DNA of 64,000 bases, from positions 286,198 through 350,197 of the forward strand of contig NZ_JGYS01000001.1 of NCBI RefSeq assembly GCF_000741175.1. Reading direction: 5' to 3'. The position numbers and the translations under genes were made by a program. The DNA comes from Bifidobacterium callitrichos DSM 23973. Its GTDB lineage: Bacteria; Actinomycetota; Actinomycetes; Actinomycetales; Bifidobacteriaceae. The notes under the pieces were generated by a model. It worked only from the letters and a program-made list of their open reading frames with translations, did no database searches and was not told the origin of the DNA. This document shows, in pieces, positions 1 to 8,505 of the stretch (positions are counted from its first letter, which is position 1; every line of letters starts with the position of its first letter).

Positions 1-769
1 CGAAGAACGCCACGATCGTCGCGGCGATCGTCGGACCCCAGCCCGGCCAGGCCGCGCCACCGATCGCCGCGCACGCGTCGGCGGCCTTGGTTGCGGCGCA
101 CTCGTTCACGTCCTTGATCGCGGAGACGGACTCGAGGATGCCCGCGCCGAACACGGCCGGAATGGCCATCAGGAAGCTCACACGCACGGCCGCCTCGCGG
201 GTGTAGCCCATCGCACGGCCGAAGGTGATGGTGCCGCCGGAGCGGGAGACGCCGGGGATCAGGGCGAGCATCTGGCCCACGCCGAAGATGATGGCGTCCT
301 TGACGGTCATCTGGCTCATCGACTTGACCTGCTTGGCGCGCGAATCGAAGATCCACAGCAGCACGCCGAACACGGCGAGCACGGTCACTGTGATCCACAG
401 GTTACGCAGCGTGGTCTCGATGACGTCCTTGAACAGCAGGCCCGCGATCAGGATCGGCATGGTGCCGATGATGATGAACCAGCCCATCTGCGTATCCGGG
501 TTCTTGGCGCCCAGACGCGATTTGAGATCCGTGCCCTCCTTGCCGAACAGCGAACCGAACCATGCGCCGAGAATGCGGATGATGTCACGGCGGTAGTACA
601 GAATCACGGCCAGCTCGGTGCCGATCTGGATGATGGCGGTGAATGCGGCGCCCGGATCGGAGCCGATCATCAGATCTCCGATGATGCGGATGTGCGCGCT
701 GGAGGAGACCGGCAGATATTCGGTCAACGCCTGGACGAGACCGAGGAAAATCGCCTGAAAGAAATTCAT
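1..769 (-). CDS. uppP: Undecaprenyl-diphosphatase (partial, C-terminus beyond window)
   Basis: Membrane enzyme that dephosphorylates undecaprenyl pyrophosphate so the C55 lipid carrier of peptidoglycan synthesis can be reused; its loss or overexpression alters bacitracin sensitivity in other bacteria. The reverse-strand reading from the ATG at 769 begins [20 protein letters not shown] and contains both family signatures: [13 protein letters not shown] near residues 14-26, and [10 protein letters not shown] about 170 residues in. Several hydrophobic segments lie between them. The start abuts a weak purine stretch, and no better start is visible upstream. The reading frame is open to base 1, so the last part of the protein is missing. 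It points away from the divergent kinase gene. The BacA/UppP assignment is secure from the two motifs. Confidence 0.93.
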   Translation of the reverse strand, partial: MNFFQAIFLGLVQALTEYLPVSSSAHIRIIGDLMIGSDPGAAFTAIIQIGTELAVILYYRRDIIRILGAWFGSLFGKEGTDLKSRLGAKNPDTQMGWFIIIGTMPILIAGLLFKDVIETTLRNLWITVTVLAVFGVLLWIFDSRAKQVKSMSQMTVKDAIIFGVGQMLALIPGVSRSGGTITFGRAMGYTREAAVRVSFLMAIPAVFGAGILESVSAIKDVNECAATKAADACAAIGGAAWPGWGPTIAATIVAFF

Positions 770-992
770 ATCCCTTTACTTACCTTCTATGATCTTCGGG
801 CAAATCGTCAATTGCGTTGTCCACTGTACTCATTGGGGGCTAAGACCACGCTCACGACGGGGGGTATATGTGGATATCTTGCACAAAGCACACATTGGAG
901 CCGACTATCGTGGAATGCGGAACGCGGCATGGTCGTCGTCACGCACTGCGCGGCCATGGAGAAGCGTAACAGCAGCATTGAAAGGAGTCGTC

Positions 993-1784
993 ATGGACAC
1001 GTATCGCAAAAGCAGGGCCTTCAGTCCGAAGGGATTCTTCGAATGCGAGGGCAGGGGACTGCAATGGCTCGGCGAGGCGATGGAGCAGGGCGGCCCCCGG
1101 GTCGTCAAGGTGATCGGCTGGGGTGACGACCATCTCGACATCGAACGCGTGCATTCGGCGATGCCGACCGTCAAGGCCGCGCACGACTTCGGCGCGGCGC
1201 TGGCTCGGATGCATGACGCCGGCGCACCACACTTCGGTTCGGCTCCGGCCGGCTACGAAGGCACCTGCTACTTCGGACCGCTGCAGGACCCGGTGCCGAT
1301 GGACACCGGCACGTGGGACGACCCCGCCACCTACTTCGCCGAGGGGCGGCTTCTGCCGATGGTCGAGCTCGGCATGCGCCGTGGCGAACTCGACAGGCAT
1401 GACATGGAACTGACCGAACGCGTCATCGATGCGCTGCCCGATCTGCTGGGGCGCGCCGCGAACGACAAGCCGGCGCGTGTGCACGGCGACCTGTGGAGCG
1501 GCAACGTGATGTGGACCGCGGATCGTGGATACAGCGAGGCGGTGCTCATCGACCCGGCGGCACACGGCGGGCACCGCGAGGAGGATCTCGCCATGCTGGG
1601 TCTGTTCGGCATGACCTATCTGCGTGACATCCTCGACGGCTACCAGTCCGTGCATCCGCTCAAGGCCGGATGGGAGGAGCGCATGACGCTGTGGCGTCTG
1701 TATCCGATCGCCGGGCACTGCGTGTTCTTCGGCGGAGGATACGTGAGCGAATATCGCTCGATGTGCCGTTCGCTGCTCGGATGA
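993..1784 (+). CDS. Fructosamine kinase / aminoglycoside phosphotransferase-fold protein
   Basis: Predicted cytoplasmic small-molecule kinase of the fructosamine-kinase family (263 aa), which phosphorylates ketosamines on glycated proteins or free Amadori products. The catalytic loop HGDLWSGNVMW is at His164-Asp166, and the metal-binding LIDPAAHGGHREEDLAML segment follows; both are typical of the family. The frame is open upstream to 789, but the ATG at 993 follows a good AAAGGAG (981-987) and gives the expected N-terminus with the conserved SPKGFFECEGRGL stretch. The family is usually nearer 280-290 aa, so the N-lobe is slightly short. Its stop codon is the first three bases of a perfect palindrome shared with the convergent PAC2 gene. 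The actual substrate is not determined by the sequence. Confidence 0.82.
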   Translation: MDTYRKSRAFSPKGFFECEGRGLQWLGEAMEQGGPRVVKVIGWGDDHLDIERVHSAMPTVKAAHDFGAALARMHDAGAPHFGSAPAGYEGTCYFGPLQDPVPMDTGTWDDPATYFAEGRLLPMVELGMRRGELDRHDMELTERVIDALPDLLGRAANDKPARVHGDLWSGNVMWTADRGYSEAVLIDPAAHGGHREEDLAMLGLFGMTYLRDILDGYQSVHPLKAGWEERMTLWRLYPIAGHCVFFGGGYVSEYRSMCRSLLG

Positions 1785-1813
1785 TCAGAACCTCTGATCA
1801 GAGGTTCTGATCA
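1782..1813. repeat. Perfect 32-bp palindrome holding the stop codons of two convergent genes
   Basis: The left half TGATCAGAACCTCTGA is followed at once by its exact reverse complement. The first TGA is the stop of the kinase gene and the last TCA is the stop of the PAC2 gene read on the other strand. A further partial copy (GAGGTTCTT) follows to about 1821. There is no U-tract, so it is not a classical intrinsic terminator, although either transcript would end in a long hairpin with no loop. Confidence 0.9.
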
Positions 1814-2638
1814 GAGGTTCTTGAGGAAGTCCTCGGCTTCCTTGACCAGTTGTTCGGCCTGGGCGGGGTTGGCGGCGGCGGTCCGGCGGGCCTCCTCGGC
1901 GGCGTCCCAGTCCCGCTCGAGGTGATGCACGTACTCGGCGAGCTGGTCGCTGCAGTGCAGCAGCATCGACGCCTTGGCCTCCCAGACGCGGGTCTCGGCC
2001 TCCAGATCGCCGGGATCGAACGTAAGGCCCAACTCGTCGCCCAGGCGATCGAGCAGCGCCAGCGTGGCCTTCGGGCAATCGTCGTTGCCGGTGTACTGGG
2101 GGATGGACGCCCACAGGGACGTGGTGTCGAACGACTGCTCGCGGGCCATGTCGTCGAGCACCGTGGGGATGCCGACCGGACCCGTATAGCCCTCCGAGGG
2201 GTTCTCGACCTCGAGATCGTGGGAGACGTCCACCGGCACCGGACGCGTATGCGGGCAGTTGGCGAACATCGAGCCGAGCGTCACGATATGGTCTACGTCG
2301 AGCTCGTCGGCGATATGCAGGCTCTGACGGCAGTATTCGCGCCACCGGTAGTTGGGCTCGGGCGCGATCTGCGCGAAGATGCGGCGCGTGGGGGAGAGGG
2401 TGATCTCGTAGAACGTGGTCTGCGGCCATATGATGCGCGGTGAGCCGAGTGCCCGGCAGAGCATCGGGCGCGACACCTGATAGTCGTAGTAGCCGTCGCA
2501 GCTGATGTGCCTGATCTCGCGGGCGTCGTACCGGTCCACCAGATGACGGACCGCGTTCGTGGCGGCCTGGCATGCGTCATTCCAACCTTCGAATGCCGCG
2601 ATCAGCACATTCGGATGTTCGTCTCGTTCTTCGCTCAT
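1811..2638 (-). CDS. PAC2 family protein
   Basis: Member of the PAC2 (proteasome assembly chaperone 2) family found across actinobacteria, about 275 aa from this start. The N-terminal stretch VLIAAFEGWNDACQAATNAV and the region around YDYQVSRPMLC are characteristic: a Rossmann-like fold that opens with an (A)FEGWNDAG-like motif. The function is unknown in bacteria. Homology to archaeal and eukaryotic proteasome chaperones is noted for the family, but bifidobacteria are not known to have 20S proteasomes. The ATG at 2638 is preceded by GTAGGAGAT, close-spaced but the best site; the frame continues to 2683, giving 15 more residues. The gene converges on the kinase gene, with the shared palindrome forming both gene ends. 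No membrane segment or signal peptide is seen. Confidence 0.8.
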   Translation of the reverse strand: MSEERDEHPNVLIAAFEGWNDACQAATNAVRHLVDRYDAREIRHISCDGYYDYQVSRPMLCRALGSPRIIWPQTTFYEITLSPTRRIFAQIAPEPNYRWREYCRQSLHIADELDVDHIVTLGSMFANCPHTRPVPVDVSHDLEVENPSEGYTGPVGIPTVLDDMAREQSFDTTSLWASIPQYTGNDDCPKATLALLDRLGDELGLTFDPGDLEAETRVWEAKASMLLHCSDQLAEYVHHLERDWDAAEEARRTAAANPAQAEQLVKEAEDFLKNL

Positions 2639-2757
2639 ATCTCCTACAGTAACCGGCGAATATGTCGGAAAGGGCGGTTTCATGCGGTTTTCGCCGTGGG
2701 CGTTCCCGCATGCTCCCGACCTGTTCTCCTGCCGATCAGGAGCGCGACACGCCGTGC

Positions 2758-2785
2758 TTGCAAAACAGAAGGATGTCGTTATAGT
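2758..2785 (+). promoter_or_regulatory. Probable promoter of the tRNA cluster
   Basis: TTGCAA at 2758-2763 and TATAGT at 2780-2785 are separated by 16 bp, about 40 bp before the first tRNA. The position and the near-consensus boxes fit a strong sigma-70-type promoter for the tRNA operon. Confidence 0.5.
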
Positions 2786-2825
2786 AGTTACTCGTGCTTC
2801 GGCGGGAACAACCGCTGGAAATCAC

Positions 2826-2898
2826 GCGGACATAGCTTAGTTGGTAAAGCGCAACCTTGCCAAGGTTGAGACCGCGGGTTCGAGTCCCGTTGTCCGCT
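2826..2898 (+). tRNA. tRNA-Gly (anticodon GCC), first copy
   Basis: Complete cloverleaf. The acceptor GCGGACA pairs with TGTCCGC, the anticodon stem is CAACC/GGTTG with loop TTGCCAA giving anticodon GCC, and the T-arm contains GGTTCGAGTCC. CCA is not encoded. An identical copy lies at 3266. Confidence 0.97.
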
Positions 2899-2927
2899 CT
2901 AAGGTCCGAAGAGTTGACGAACCTTAC

Positions 2928-2998
2928 GGTGGGTTAGCCAAGCGGTTAGGCAGCGGCCTGCAAAGCCGTATAGACGAGTTCGACTCTCGTACCCACCT
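2928..2998 (+). tRNA. tRNA-Cys (anticodon GCA)
   Basis: The acceptor GGTGGGT pairs with ACCCACC. The anticodon stem GCGGC/GCCGT encloses the loop CTGCAAA (anticodon GCA), and the T-arm carries GTTCGACTC. Length 71 nt, no encoded CCA. Confidence 0.96.
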
Positions 2999-3040
2999 CT
3001 CGGACGGCTGATGCGCATCAGCCGAATGACATGCAGGCCC

Positions 3041-3112
3041 GGGCGGTTGGCGCAGTGGTAGCGCACTTCCCTGACACGGAAGGGGTCACAAGTTCGAATC
3101 TTGTATCGCCCA
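3041..3112 (+). tRNA. tRNA-Val (anticodon GAC)
   Basis: The acceptor GGGCGGT pairs with ATCGCCC (one G-U pair). The anticodon stem CTTCC/GGAAG encloses CTGACAC, so the anticodon is GAC, and the T-arm has AGTTCGAATCTT. CCA is not encoded. Confidence 0.96.
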
Positions 3113-3159
3113 CGAAATCGGAGCAATCCGGTGGATATAACTGAATACCGAATTTTTTC

Positions 3160-3232
3160 GGGCGATTGGCGCAGCGGCTAGCGCACTTCGTTCACACCGA
3201 AGGGGTCGTAGGTTCGATTCCTACATCGCCCA
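3160..3232 (+). tRNA. tRNA-Val (anticodon CAC)
   Basis: The acceptor GGGCGAT pairs with ATCGCCC. The anticodon stem CTTCG/CGAAG encloses TTCACAC, so the anticodon is CAC, and the T-arm has GGTTCGATTCC. It resembles the preceding Val tRNA through the acceptor and anticodon arms, which suggests descent from a common tandem ancestor. Confidence 0.96.
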
Positions 3233-3265
3233 CTGGAATCCCGCTTCTCACGGCGGGAATCCTAT

Positions 3266-3338
3266 GCGGACATAGCTTAGTTGGTAAAGCGCAACCTTGC
3301 CAAGGTTGAGACCGCGGGTTCGAGTCCCGTTGTCCGCT
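3266..3338 (+). tRNA. tRNA-Gly (anticodon GCC), second identical copy
   Basis: Base-for-base identical to the tRNA at 2826-2898, including anticodon GCC. It is the last tRNA of the cluster and is followed directly by an intrinsic terminator. Confidence 0.97.
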
Positions 3339-3348
3339 CCATCATTAC

Positions 3349-3368
3349 CCCGCTTTGAGCGGGTTTTT
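3349..3368 (+). terminator. Intrinsic terminator of the tRNA cluster
   Basis: CCCGCT-TTG-AGCGGG hairpin followed by TTTTTCTG, placed 11 bases after the last tRNA. Confidence 0.85.
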
Positions 3369-3516
3369 CTGTTTGCGCAGAGTTCTGTTTGTGAAGATTT
3401 TCGCAGGTTTCATCCACATTCTCCGTTCGACTGGATTCCTCCCGGTCTTCGTGTGCATCGTGGACGGGACCATCCATCGATGGGGACCATCCATCACGTG
3501 GCAAAGGAGCCCGATT

Positions 3517-4332
3517 ATGAACACCATGAACCCACTGCGTCGTATATACGACGCATGCAAGGCATATATGACGCAAGCAGGTCGCGATCGTCGCGATCGT
3601 AGAGGTCGATCGGATGAGAGGAACGACGAACGTCGACGCCGCGGAGAACGTCGGTATCACGGATCCGGTCCGAATCACGGTCCCGGTGAAGGAGGCAATG
3701 GAGGAGGCATGGGCCCCAGACGACGTCTCATGGCGGCGATGCTGACGGCAACGGGGATGATGACGCTGATGATGACGACGATCCCGGCCGGCGAGATCGC
3801 ACTGGCGAATGCGGCATCATCCGGCATGTCATCCGGCAACGGCGATGACAACGGCGATGACGTCGGCGGCTCCATGGGTGCGTGCCGCGTTGGTATGGCC
3901 TGGCCGTTGGAAGCGCCCGTAGCCGTCGCCCCGTTCGACGCTCCCGACAGCCCATGGCTCGCCGGACATCGCGGCATCGATCTTGAGGCTCAGGAGGGGG
4001 ATCGGCTGATCGCCCCGGCGCGGGGCGTCATCGCGTTCGCCGGCCAGGTCGCCGGCAAGCAGGTGGTCAGCATCCGCACCGACGACGGCCTCATCCTCAC
4101 CTTCGAACCGGCGTCCACCGATCTGCCGGTCGGCACGGAGGTGACCCGCGGTGAGCCGTTCGGTCAGGTGGCGGTGGCGTCGGACCATTGCCATGACGGC
4201 TGTCTGCACTGGGGTGTTCGTCGAGGCAGACGCGACTATCTCGATCCGCAGCCGTTGACGGGCAGGCGACGCATCGGTCTCAAACCGGCCGTCCTTCCGT
4301 CGGGCTGGCTACAATCGGGGACGAAGCATTAG
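3517..4332 (+). CDS. Secreted M23-family (LytM-like) peptidase or peptidase-like protein
   Basis: Predicted exported cell-wall protein with a C-terminal M23 domain (271 aa). The ATG at 3517 follows CAAAGGAG. The N-terminus is very Arg-rich (residues about 10-70), followed by a hydrophobic stretch (LMAAMLTATGMMTLMM) that could be a signal or anchor, then a Gly/Asp-rich linker and the M23 domain from about residue 130. Zinc-ligand motifs are visible: HRGID (His151, Asp155) and CLHWGV (His231). The first His of the usual HxH motif is Cys229, with another His three to six residues before it (HCHDGC). That substitution may alter or abolish hydrolysis, although CLHWG variants recur in actinobacterial relatives. 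Whether it is an active endopeptidase or a regulator of another hydrolase cannot be settled here. Confidence 0.8.
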   Translation: MNTMNPLRRIYDACKAYMTQAGRDRRDRRGRSDERNDERRRRGERRYHGSGPNHGPGEGGNGGGMGPRRRLMAAMLTATGMMTLMMTTIPAGEIALANAASSGMSSGNGDDNGDDVGGSMGACRVGMAWPLEAPVAVAPFDAPDSPWLAGHRGIDLEAQEGDRLIAPARGVIAFAGQVAGKQVVSIRTDDGLILTFEPASTDLPVGTEVTRGEPFGQVAVASDHCHDGCLHWGVRRGRRDYLDPQPLTGRRRIGLKPAVLPSGWLQSGTKH

Positions 4333-4353
4333 GTACAACTCGTAGGGGAGCAT

Positions 4354-6168
4354 ATGATCAAGGAATACCTGCGGCCGTTGGAACAGCCGATCGACACCGA
4401 CGGCAATCTGTTCTCGATCCTCGATGACCGTGCCGCGCGTACGCCGGACAAGTCGCTCGTCGAATACAAGGATCCGAAGACCGGTGAATGGAAGTCGTTC
4501 ACCGCCGTCGAATTCCGCGACAAGGTCATCGCCCTGGCCAAGGGACTGATCGCGCGCGGCGTCATGCCCGGCGACTGCGTGTCCGTGATCTCCAAGACCC
4601 GTTGGGAGTGGACCGCGCTCGACATGGCCATCATGTCCATCGGCGCGCTCACCGTGCCGGTGTACGAGACCAACTCGTCCGTGCAGGTGAGCACGATCTT
4701 CAACGATTCCAATGTGAAGATGGCCTTCGCCGAGAACGACATGCAGCGCGACAAGATCGAATCCGTGCGTGATCGCTGCCCGGATCTGGGTGACGTGTAC
4801 GTCATCGACTTCGGTGCGCTCGACACCATCGAGGAGTACGGCAGGACCGTCACCGACGCGGAGTTCCGCGAACGCGAGCAGGCGGTGCGCGGCACCGATC
4901 TGGCGACCATCGTGTACACGTCCGGATCCACCGGAACGCCGAAGGGCATCGAGCTGAGCCATGGCAACTTCCTGTTCATCACCTACTCCGGCGTGCGTTC
5001 GATGCCGGACATCGCGATGCCGGAATACGCGCGTCTGTGGCTGTTCCTGCCGCTTGCGCACGTCTTCGCCCGGTACATGCAGTTCTTCTGCTTCGCCGGC
5101 AACGTCACGCTGGGCCTGTCCGGCAACCTGAAGACGATCCTGGCCGACTTCGCCGCATTCAAGCCGACGTTCATCCTCGCCGTGCCGCGCATCTTCGAGA
5201 AGATCTACAACGCCGCCTCGCAGAAGGCAGGCGCGGGTCTCAAGGGCCGCATCTTCGCGGGCGCCACCGGCGTTGCGCGTGAGTGGAGCGTCGCCCAGCA
5301 GTCCGGGGACCCGATCCCGTTCTGGCTGGGCGTCAGGCATGCGGCGTACTCCAAGCTCGTCTACAAGTCGATCATGCAGGTGTTCGGCGGCCACGTCGAA
5401 TACGCGGTGTGCGGCGGCGCTCCGCTCGACAAGTCGATCGCGCACTTCTTCAACGGCATCGGCCTGCCGCTGCTCGAGGGCTATGGCATGACCGAGACCT
5501 GCGCGCCGGCCTCCGTCAATCCGACCTCCGGCTATAGGATCGGCACGATCGGCCTGCCGATGCAGGGCACCGCGGTCGGCATCGCCGAGGACGGCGAATT
5601 GTGCATCAAGAGTCCCGCCGTGTGCGTCGGCTACCATAACCATCCGGAGATCACCGCACAGCAGATCGTCGACGGATGGCTGCACACCGGTGACCTGGGC
5701 TCGCTCGACGATGACGGCTTCGTCACCGTGACCGGACGCAAGAAGGACCTCATCATCACGGCCGGCGGCAAGAACGTCAGCCCCGGCGAACTCGAGGCGT
5801 CGGTGATGACCTCGCCGGTCGTCAACCAATGCGTGGTCGTCGGCGACCGCAAGCCGTTCATCGCCGCGATCATCGCACTCGATCTGGCCGAGACGAACGC
5901 GTGGCTGGAATCGCAGGGAGCCGCACCGTGCAGGGATCTGGCCGAGGCCTCGAGGAACCCGATCGTGCACGCGGAGGTCGAACGTGCCGTCAACCAGGCG
6001 GACGAGCTGGTCTCCCGCGCGGAATCGATCCGCAAGTTCGAGATCGTGCCCGACGACTTCACCGAGGACAACGGTCTGGTCACCGCGTCGATGAAGGCCC
6101 GCCGCGAGGCGATCACCGAACGCTACCGCGACCTCATCGACAACGTGATCTACGCCGGCAAGCGCTGA
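4354..6168 (+). CDS. Long-chain fatty-acid--CoA ligase (AMP-binding), copy 1
   Basis: ANL-superfamily adenylate-forming enzyme (604 aa) that activates fatty acids to acyl-CoA by way of an acyl-AMP intermediate. The P-loop-like YTSGSTGTPKG lies near residue 190, the GYGMTET motif near 380, and the C-terminal hinge/lysine region GRKKDLIITAGGKNVSP near 465-480. These are the standard signatures of the bacterial FadD15-like long-chain acyl-CoA synthetases. The ATG follows GTAGGGGAG. The gene converges on a second ligase at 6231-8291 and the two share a bidirectional terminator. Bifidobacteria do not perform beta-oxidation, so a role in recycling exogenous or membrane-derived fatty acids is more likely. 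Substrate chain length is inferred only from the family. Confidence 0.9.
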   Translation: MIKEYLRPLEQPIDTDGNLFSILDDRAARTPDKSLVEYKDPKTGEWKSFTAVEFRDKVIALAKGLIARGVMPGDCVSVISKTRWEWTALDMAIMSIGALTVPVYETNSSVQVSTIFNDSNVKMAFAENDMQRDKIESVRDRCPDLGDVYVIDFGALDTIEEYGRTVTDAEFREREQAVRGTDLATIVYTSGSTGTPKGIELSHGNFLFITYSGVRSMPDIAMPEYARLWLFLPLAHVFARYMQFFCFAGNVTLGLSGNLKTILADFAAFKPTFILAVPRIFEKIYNAASQKAGAGLKGRIFAGATGVAREWSVAQQSGDPIPFWLGVRHAAYSKLVYKSIMQVFGGHVEYAVCGGAPLDKSIAHFFNGIGLPLLEGYGMTETCAPASVNPTSGYRIGTIGLPMQGTAVGIAEDGELCIKSPAVCVGYHNHPEITAQQIVDGWLHTGDLGSLDDDGFVTVTGRKKDLIITAGGKNVSPGELEASVMTSPVVNQCVVVGDRKPFIAAIIALDLAETNAWLESQGAAPCRDLAEASRNPIVHAEVERAVNQADELVSRAESIRKFEIVPDDFTEDNGLVTASMKARREAITERYRDLIDNVIYAGKR

Positions 6169-6180
6169 ATCGCAACAATA

Positions 6181-6206
6181 AAGCCCCCTCGTTACGAGGG
6201 GGGCTT
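6181..6206. terminator. Bidirectional terminator between the two acyl-CoA ligases
   Basis: AAGCCCCCTCG-TTA-CGAGGGGGGCTT hairpin (one unpaired G), with A-rich sequence before and TTCGTC after it. It is placed between convergent stop codons. Confidence 0.75.
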
Positions 6207-6230
6207 CGTCGTATGGAAGGCCGTCAGCCG

Positions 6231-8291
6231 TCACTGACGCGGGGCGGTCTTCTTCGTGTACATCTGCGTGGCGAGCAGTGTGGCGTAGCGCTTGATCACC
6301 TTCGGACGGATGACCTTCAGAGACGCGGTCATCAGCCCGTTCTCCTGCGTGAACTCCTCGGGCAGGATGATGAACTTGCGCACGGACTCGGCGCGGGAGA
6401 CTCCCTCGTTGGCCTGATCGACCCACTTCTGCACTTCGGCGCGCACGGCCGCGTTGTTGGCCGCGTCCTCCATCGACATGTTGCGGTCCAGTCCCTTGGC
6501 CTCGAGCCACGGGCGCAGCGTCTCCTCGTCAAGCGTGATCAGCGCGGAGATGAACGGACGCTTGTCGCCCAGCACCAGCGCCTGCGAGACGATCTCGCAA
6601 CGCTGGATGACCTCCTCGATCGGACCGGGCGCCACGTTCTTGCCGCCGGCGGTGATGATGAGATCCTTCTTGCGTCCGGTGATGTACAGGAAGCCGTCGT
6701 TGTCGAGTCGGCCCAGATCGCCGGTCATATGCCAGCCGTCCGGCGTGAACGCGTTCTCGGTGGCCTCGTCGTTCTTGTGGTAGCGATGGAACACCACCGG
6801 GCCGGCCACCTGAATCTCGCCGTCCTCGGCGATGCGAAGCCTGAAGCTCGGGAACGGAATGCCGACCGAACCCTCGTGGAACGGCACGCCCAGCGGGTTG
6901 AACGCGCACGGGGCGGTCGTCTCGGTCAGACCGTAGCCCTCGTACACCGGCACGTTCGCGCCGCGGAAGAAGGCGAGCAGCTCGGGGTCGAGCGGCGCGC
7001 CGCCGGTGACGATCCAGCGCATGCGTCCGCCGAGCACCTCGCGCAGCGACTTGTAGACGATCGGGTCGAAGGAGGAGCGGCGCATCGCGGTGAGCGCACC
7101 GGCCTTGCCGTTCTCGCTGACCTCCTTCATGTACTTCTGCGCGGAGGTCACGGCGGCGGCGAACAGCATGCCCTTGGCACCGTGTCCAGCCTTCTGCGAG
7201 GCCGCGTTGTACACCTTCTCCAGCACGCGCGGCACGACGATCATCACGGTGGGCCTGGCGACCTGAAGATCGGTGAGCAGCGTCTTGATGCCGGTGGCGA
7301 TGTAGATGCGCAGGTCGCTGGCCACGCAGATGTAGTTGATCGCACGGGCGAACGTGTGCGCCTGCGGCAGGAAGAGCAGGATGGATCCGTGCTTGTCGTT
7401 CTTGAGCAGGTCGGGCATGTAGTCGCGCAGATTGAACGCATCGGTGCAGTAGTTCTCGTGGGTCATCTCGACGCCCTTCGGGGCGGAGGTGGATCCGGAG
7501 GTGTAGATGATCGAGCACAGGTCGGTCTTGCGCAGGGAGTCGATGCGCTCGTCGAGCTCCTCGTCGCTCACCGAATCGCCGTATGCGGCGATCTCGTCGA
7601 GGCCGCCGGTCTCGATGCATACGATCTGCTCGAGCGAGGGGCAGTCCTCGATCGCCCCGTCCGCCTTGTCGCGCATCGCCGTGTCCTGGACGATGAGCAG
7701 ACGGGCGTCGGAGTTGTTGACGATGTTGCGGATCTGTTCGGCCGAATCGGTGTCGTAGATGGAGGCGAGCACGCCGCCGCACGCCATGATCGCCGCGTCG
7801 GCCAGATCCCACTCGTAGGAGGTGCGGCACATGAACGCGACCGCATCGCCCTTCTTCAATCCGTAGTGCAGCAGGCCCTTGGCCACTTTGCGCACTTCGA
7901 CGAGGAACTCGTTGGCGGTCTTCGAGACCCACTCACCGTTTTCCTTGTACGTGTACAGCGGCTCGTCGCCCATGCGGCGCGCACGGTCCTCGTAGATGCT
8001 GTAGATCGTCGTGTGATCGTCGAGCGGCGGATTGCCGGCGGTCTCGGAGGTGAGCAGACCGGTCTTCTCGTCGATGAAGGTGGTGGTCGGGTATCCCGGG
8101 CCCCACTCGTCGGTGTGCGGCAGGGTGATGTTCTTCTCGCGGGAGATGCCCTCCTGGGCCTCGTCCTCGGAGACGTAGTCGGGCTCCATACCCGAATCGT
8201 CACCCACCGGGTGCACGAAATCGGTGCCGAGACGCAACGCCTTCCGCGTGATGTTCGTGGTCTGCTGTTTCAACGTGGAGAAAACCGACAC
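6231..8291 (-). CDS. Long-chain fatty-acid--CoA ligase (AMP-binding), copy 2
   Basis: Second ANL-superfamily acyl-CoA ligase (686 aa from the GTG at 8291), with the same order of motifs as its neighbour: YTSGSTSAPKGVEMTHENY, GYGLTETTAP and GRKKDLIITAGGKNVAPGPI. The GTG is preceded by GCAAGGAGCGTCAC, a well-placed ribosome site, whereas the longer frame to 8360 has none. It carries about 80 extra N-terminal residues not present in copy 1. Two diverged ligases side by side in opposite orientation suggest an old duplication followed by specialisation, for example different chain lengths or different regulation. Acyl-CoA ligase function is secure; the substrate is not. Confidence 0.9.
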   Translation of the reverse strand: MSVFSTLKQQTTNITRKALRLGTDFVHPVGDDSGMEPDYVSEDEAQEGISREKNITLPHTDEWGPGYPTTTFIDEKTGLLTSETAGNPPLDDHTTIYSIYEDRARRMGDEPLYTYKENGEWVSKTANEFLVEVRKVAKGLLHYGLKKGDAVAFMCRTSYEWDLADAAIMACGGVLASIYDTDSAEQIRNIVNNSDARLLIVQDTAMRDKADGAIEDCPSLEQIVCIETGGLDEIAAYGDSVSDEELDERIDSLRKTDLCSIIYTSGSTSAPKGVEMTHENYCTDAFNLRDYMPDLLKNDKHGSILLFLPQAHTFARAINYICVASDLRIYIATGIKTLLTDLQVARPTVMIVVPRVLEKVYNAASQKAGHGAKGMLFAAAVTSAQKYMKEVSENGKAGALTAMRRSSFDPIVYKSLREVLGGRMRWIVTGGAPLDPELLAFFRGANVPVYEGYGLTETTAPCAFNPLGVPFHEGSVGIPFPSFRLRIAEDGEIQVAGPVVFHRYHKNDEATENAFTPDGWHMTGDLGRLDNDGFLYITGRKKDLIITAGGKNVAPGPIEEVIQRCEIVSQALVLGDKRPFISALITLDEETLRPWLEAKGLDRNMSMEDAANNAAVRAEVQKWVDQANEGVSRAESVRKFIILPEEFTQENGLMTASLKVIRPKVIKRYATLLATQMYTKKTAPRQ

Positions 8292-8505
8292 GTGACGCTC
8301 CTTGCCAATGCTGCTATGTCCTGTCTCAACCAAGCCAGTGTAGCCGTCACGTCGCGACACGTCACCTTACGGTAGCGTAGGGAAAACGCCGGTGGGAAGC
8401 CCGTTTGACGGATGATATCCGGGCGCGGCGCGCTTTTTCGATTACACTGGTCGGCGTATGGCCAGTTATGGTGCTGGTCTAAAGCTAATGTCAGAAAGGG
8501 CTCTC

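Noticed and set aside
2899..3126. Small minus-strand open frame through the tRNA genes
   Set aside because: It overlaps three perfect tRNA cloverleafs and has no coding features.
4309..6510. 733-codon minus-strand open frame opposite the first acyl-CoA ligase
   Set aside because: It is the antisense shadow of two high-GC genes, rich in Arg, Gly, Val and His, with no family motif; the plus-strand ligase is intact.
5829..8375. 848-codon plus-strand frame opposite the second ligase
   Set aside because: Same reason: low-complexity translation, no ribosome site or motif, overlaps a motif-complete gene.
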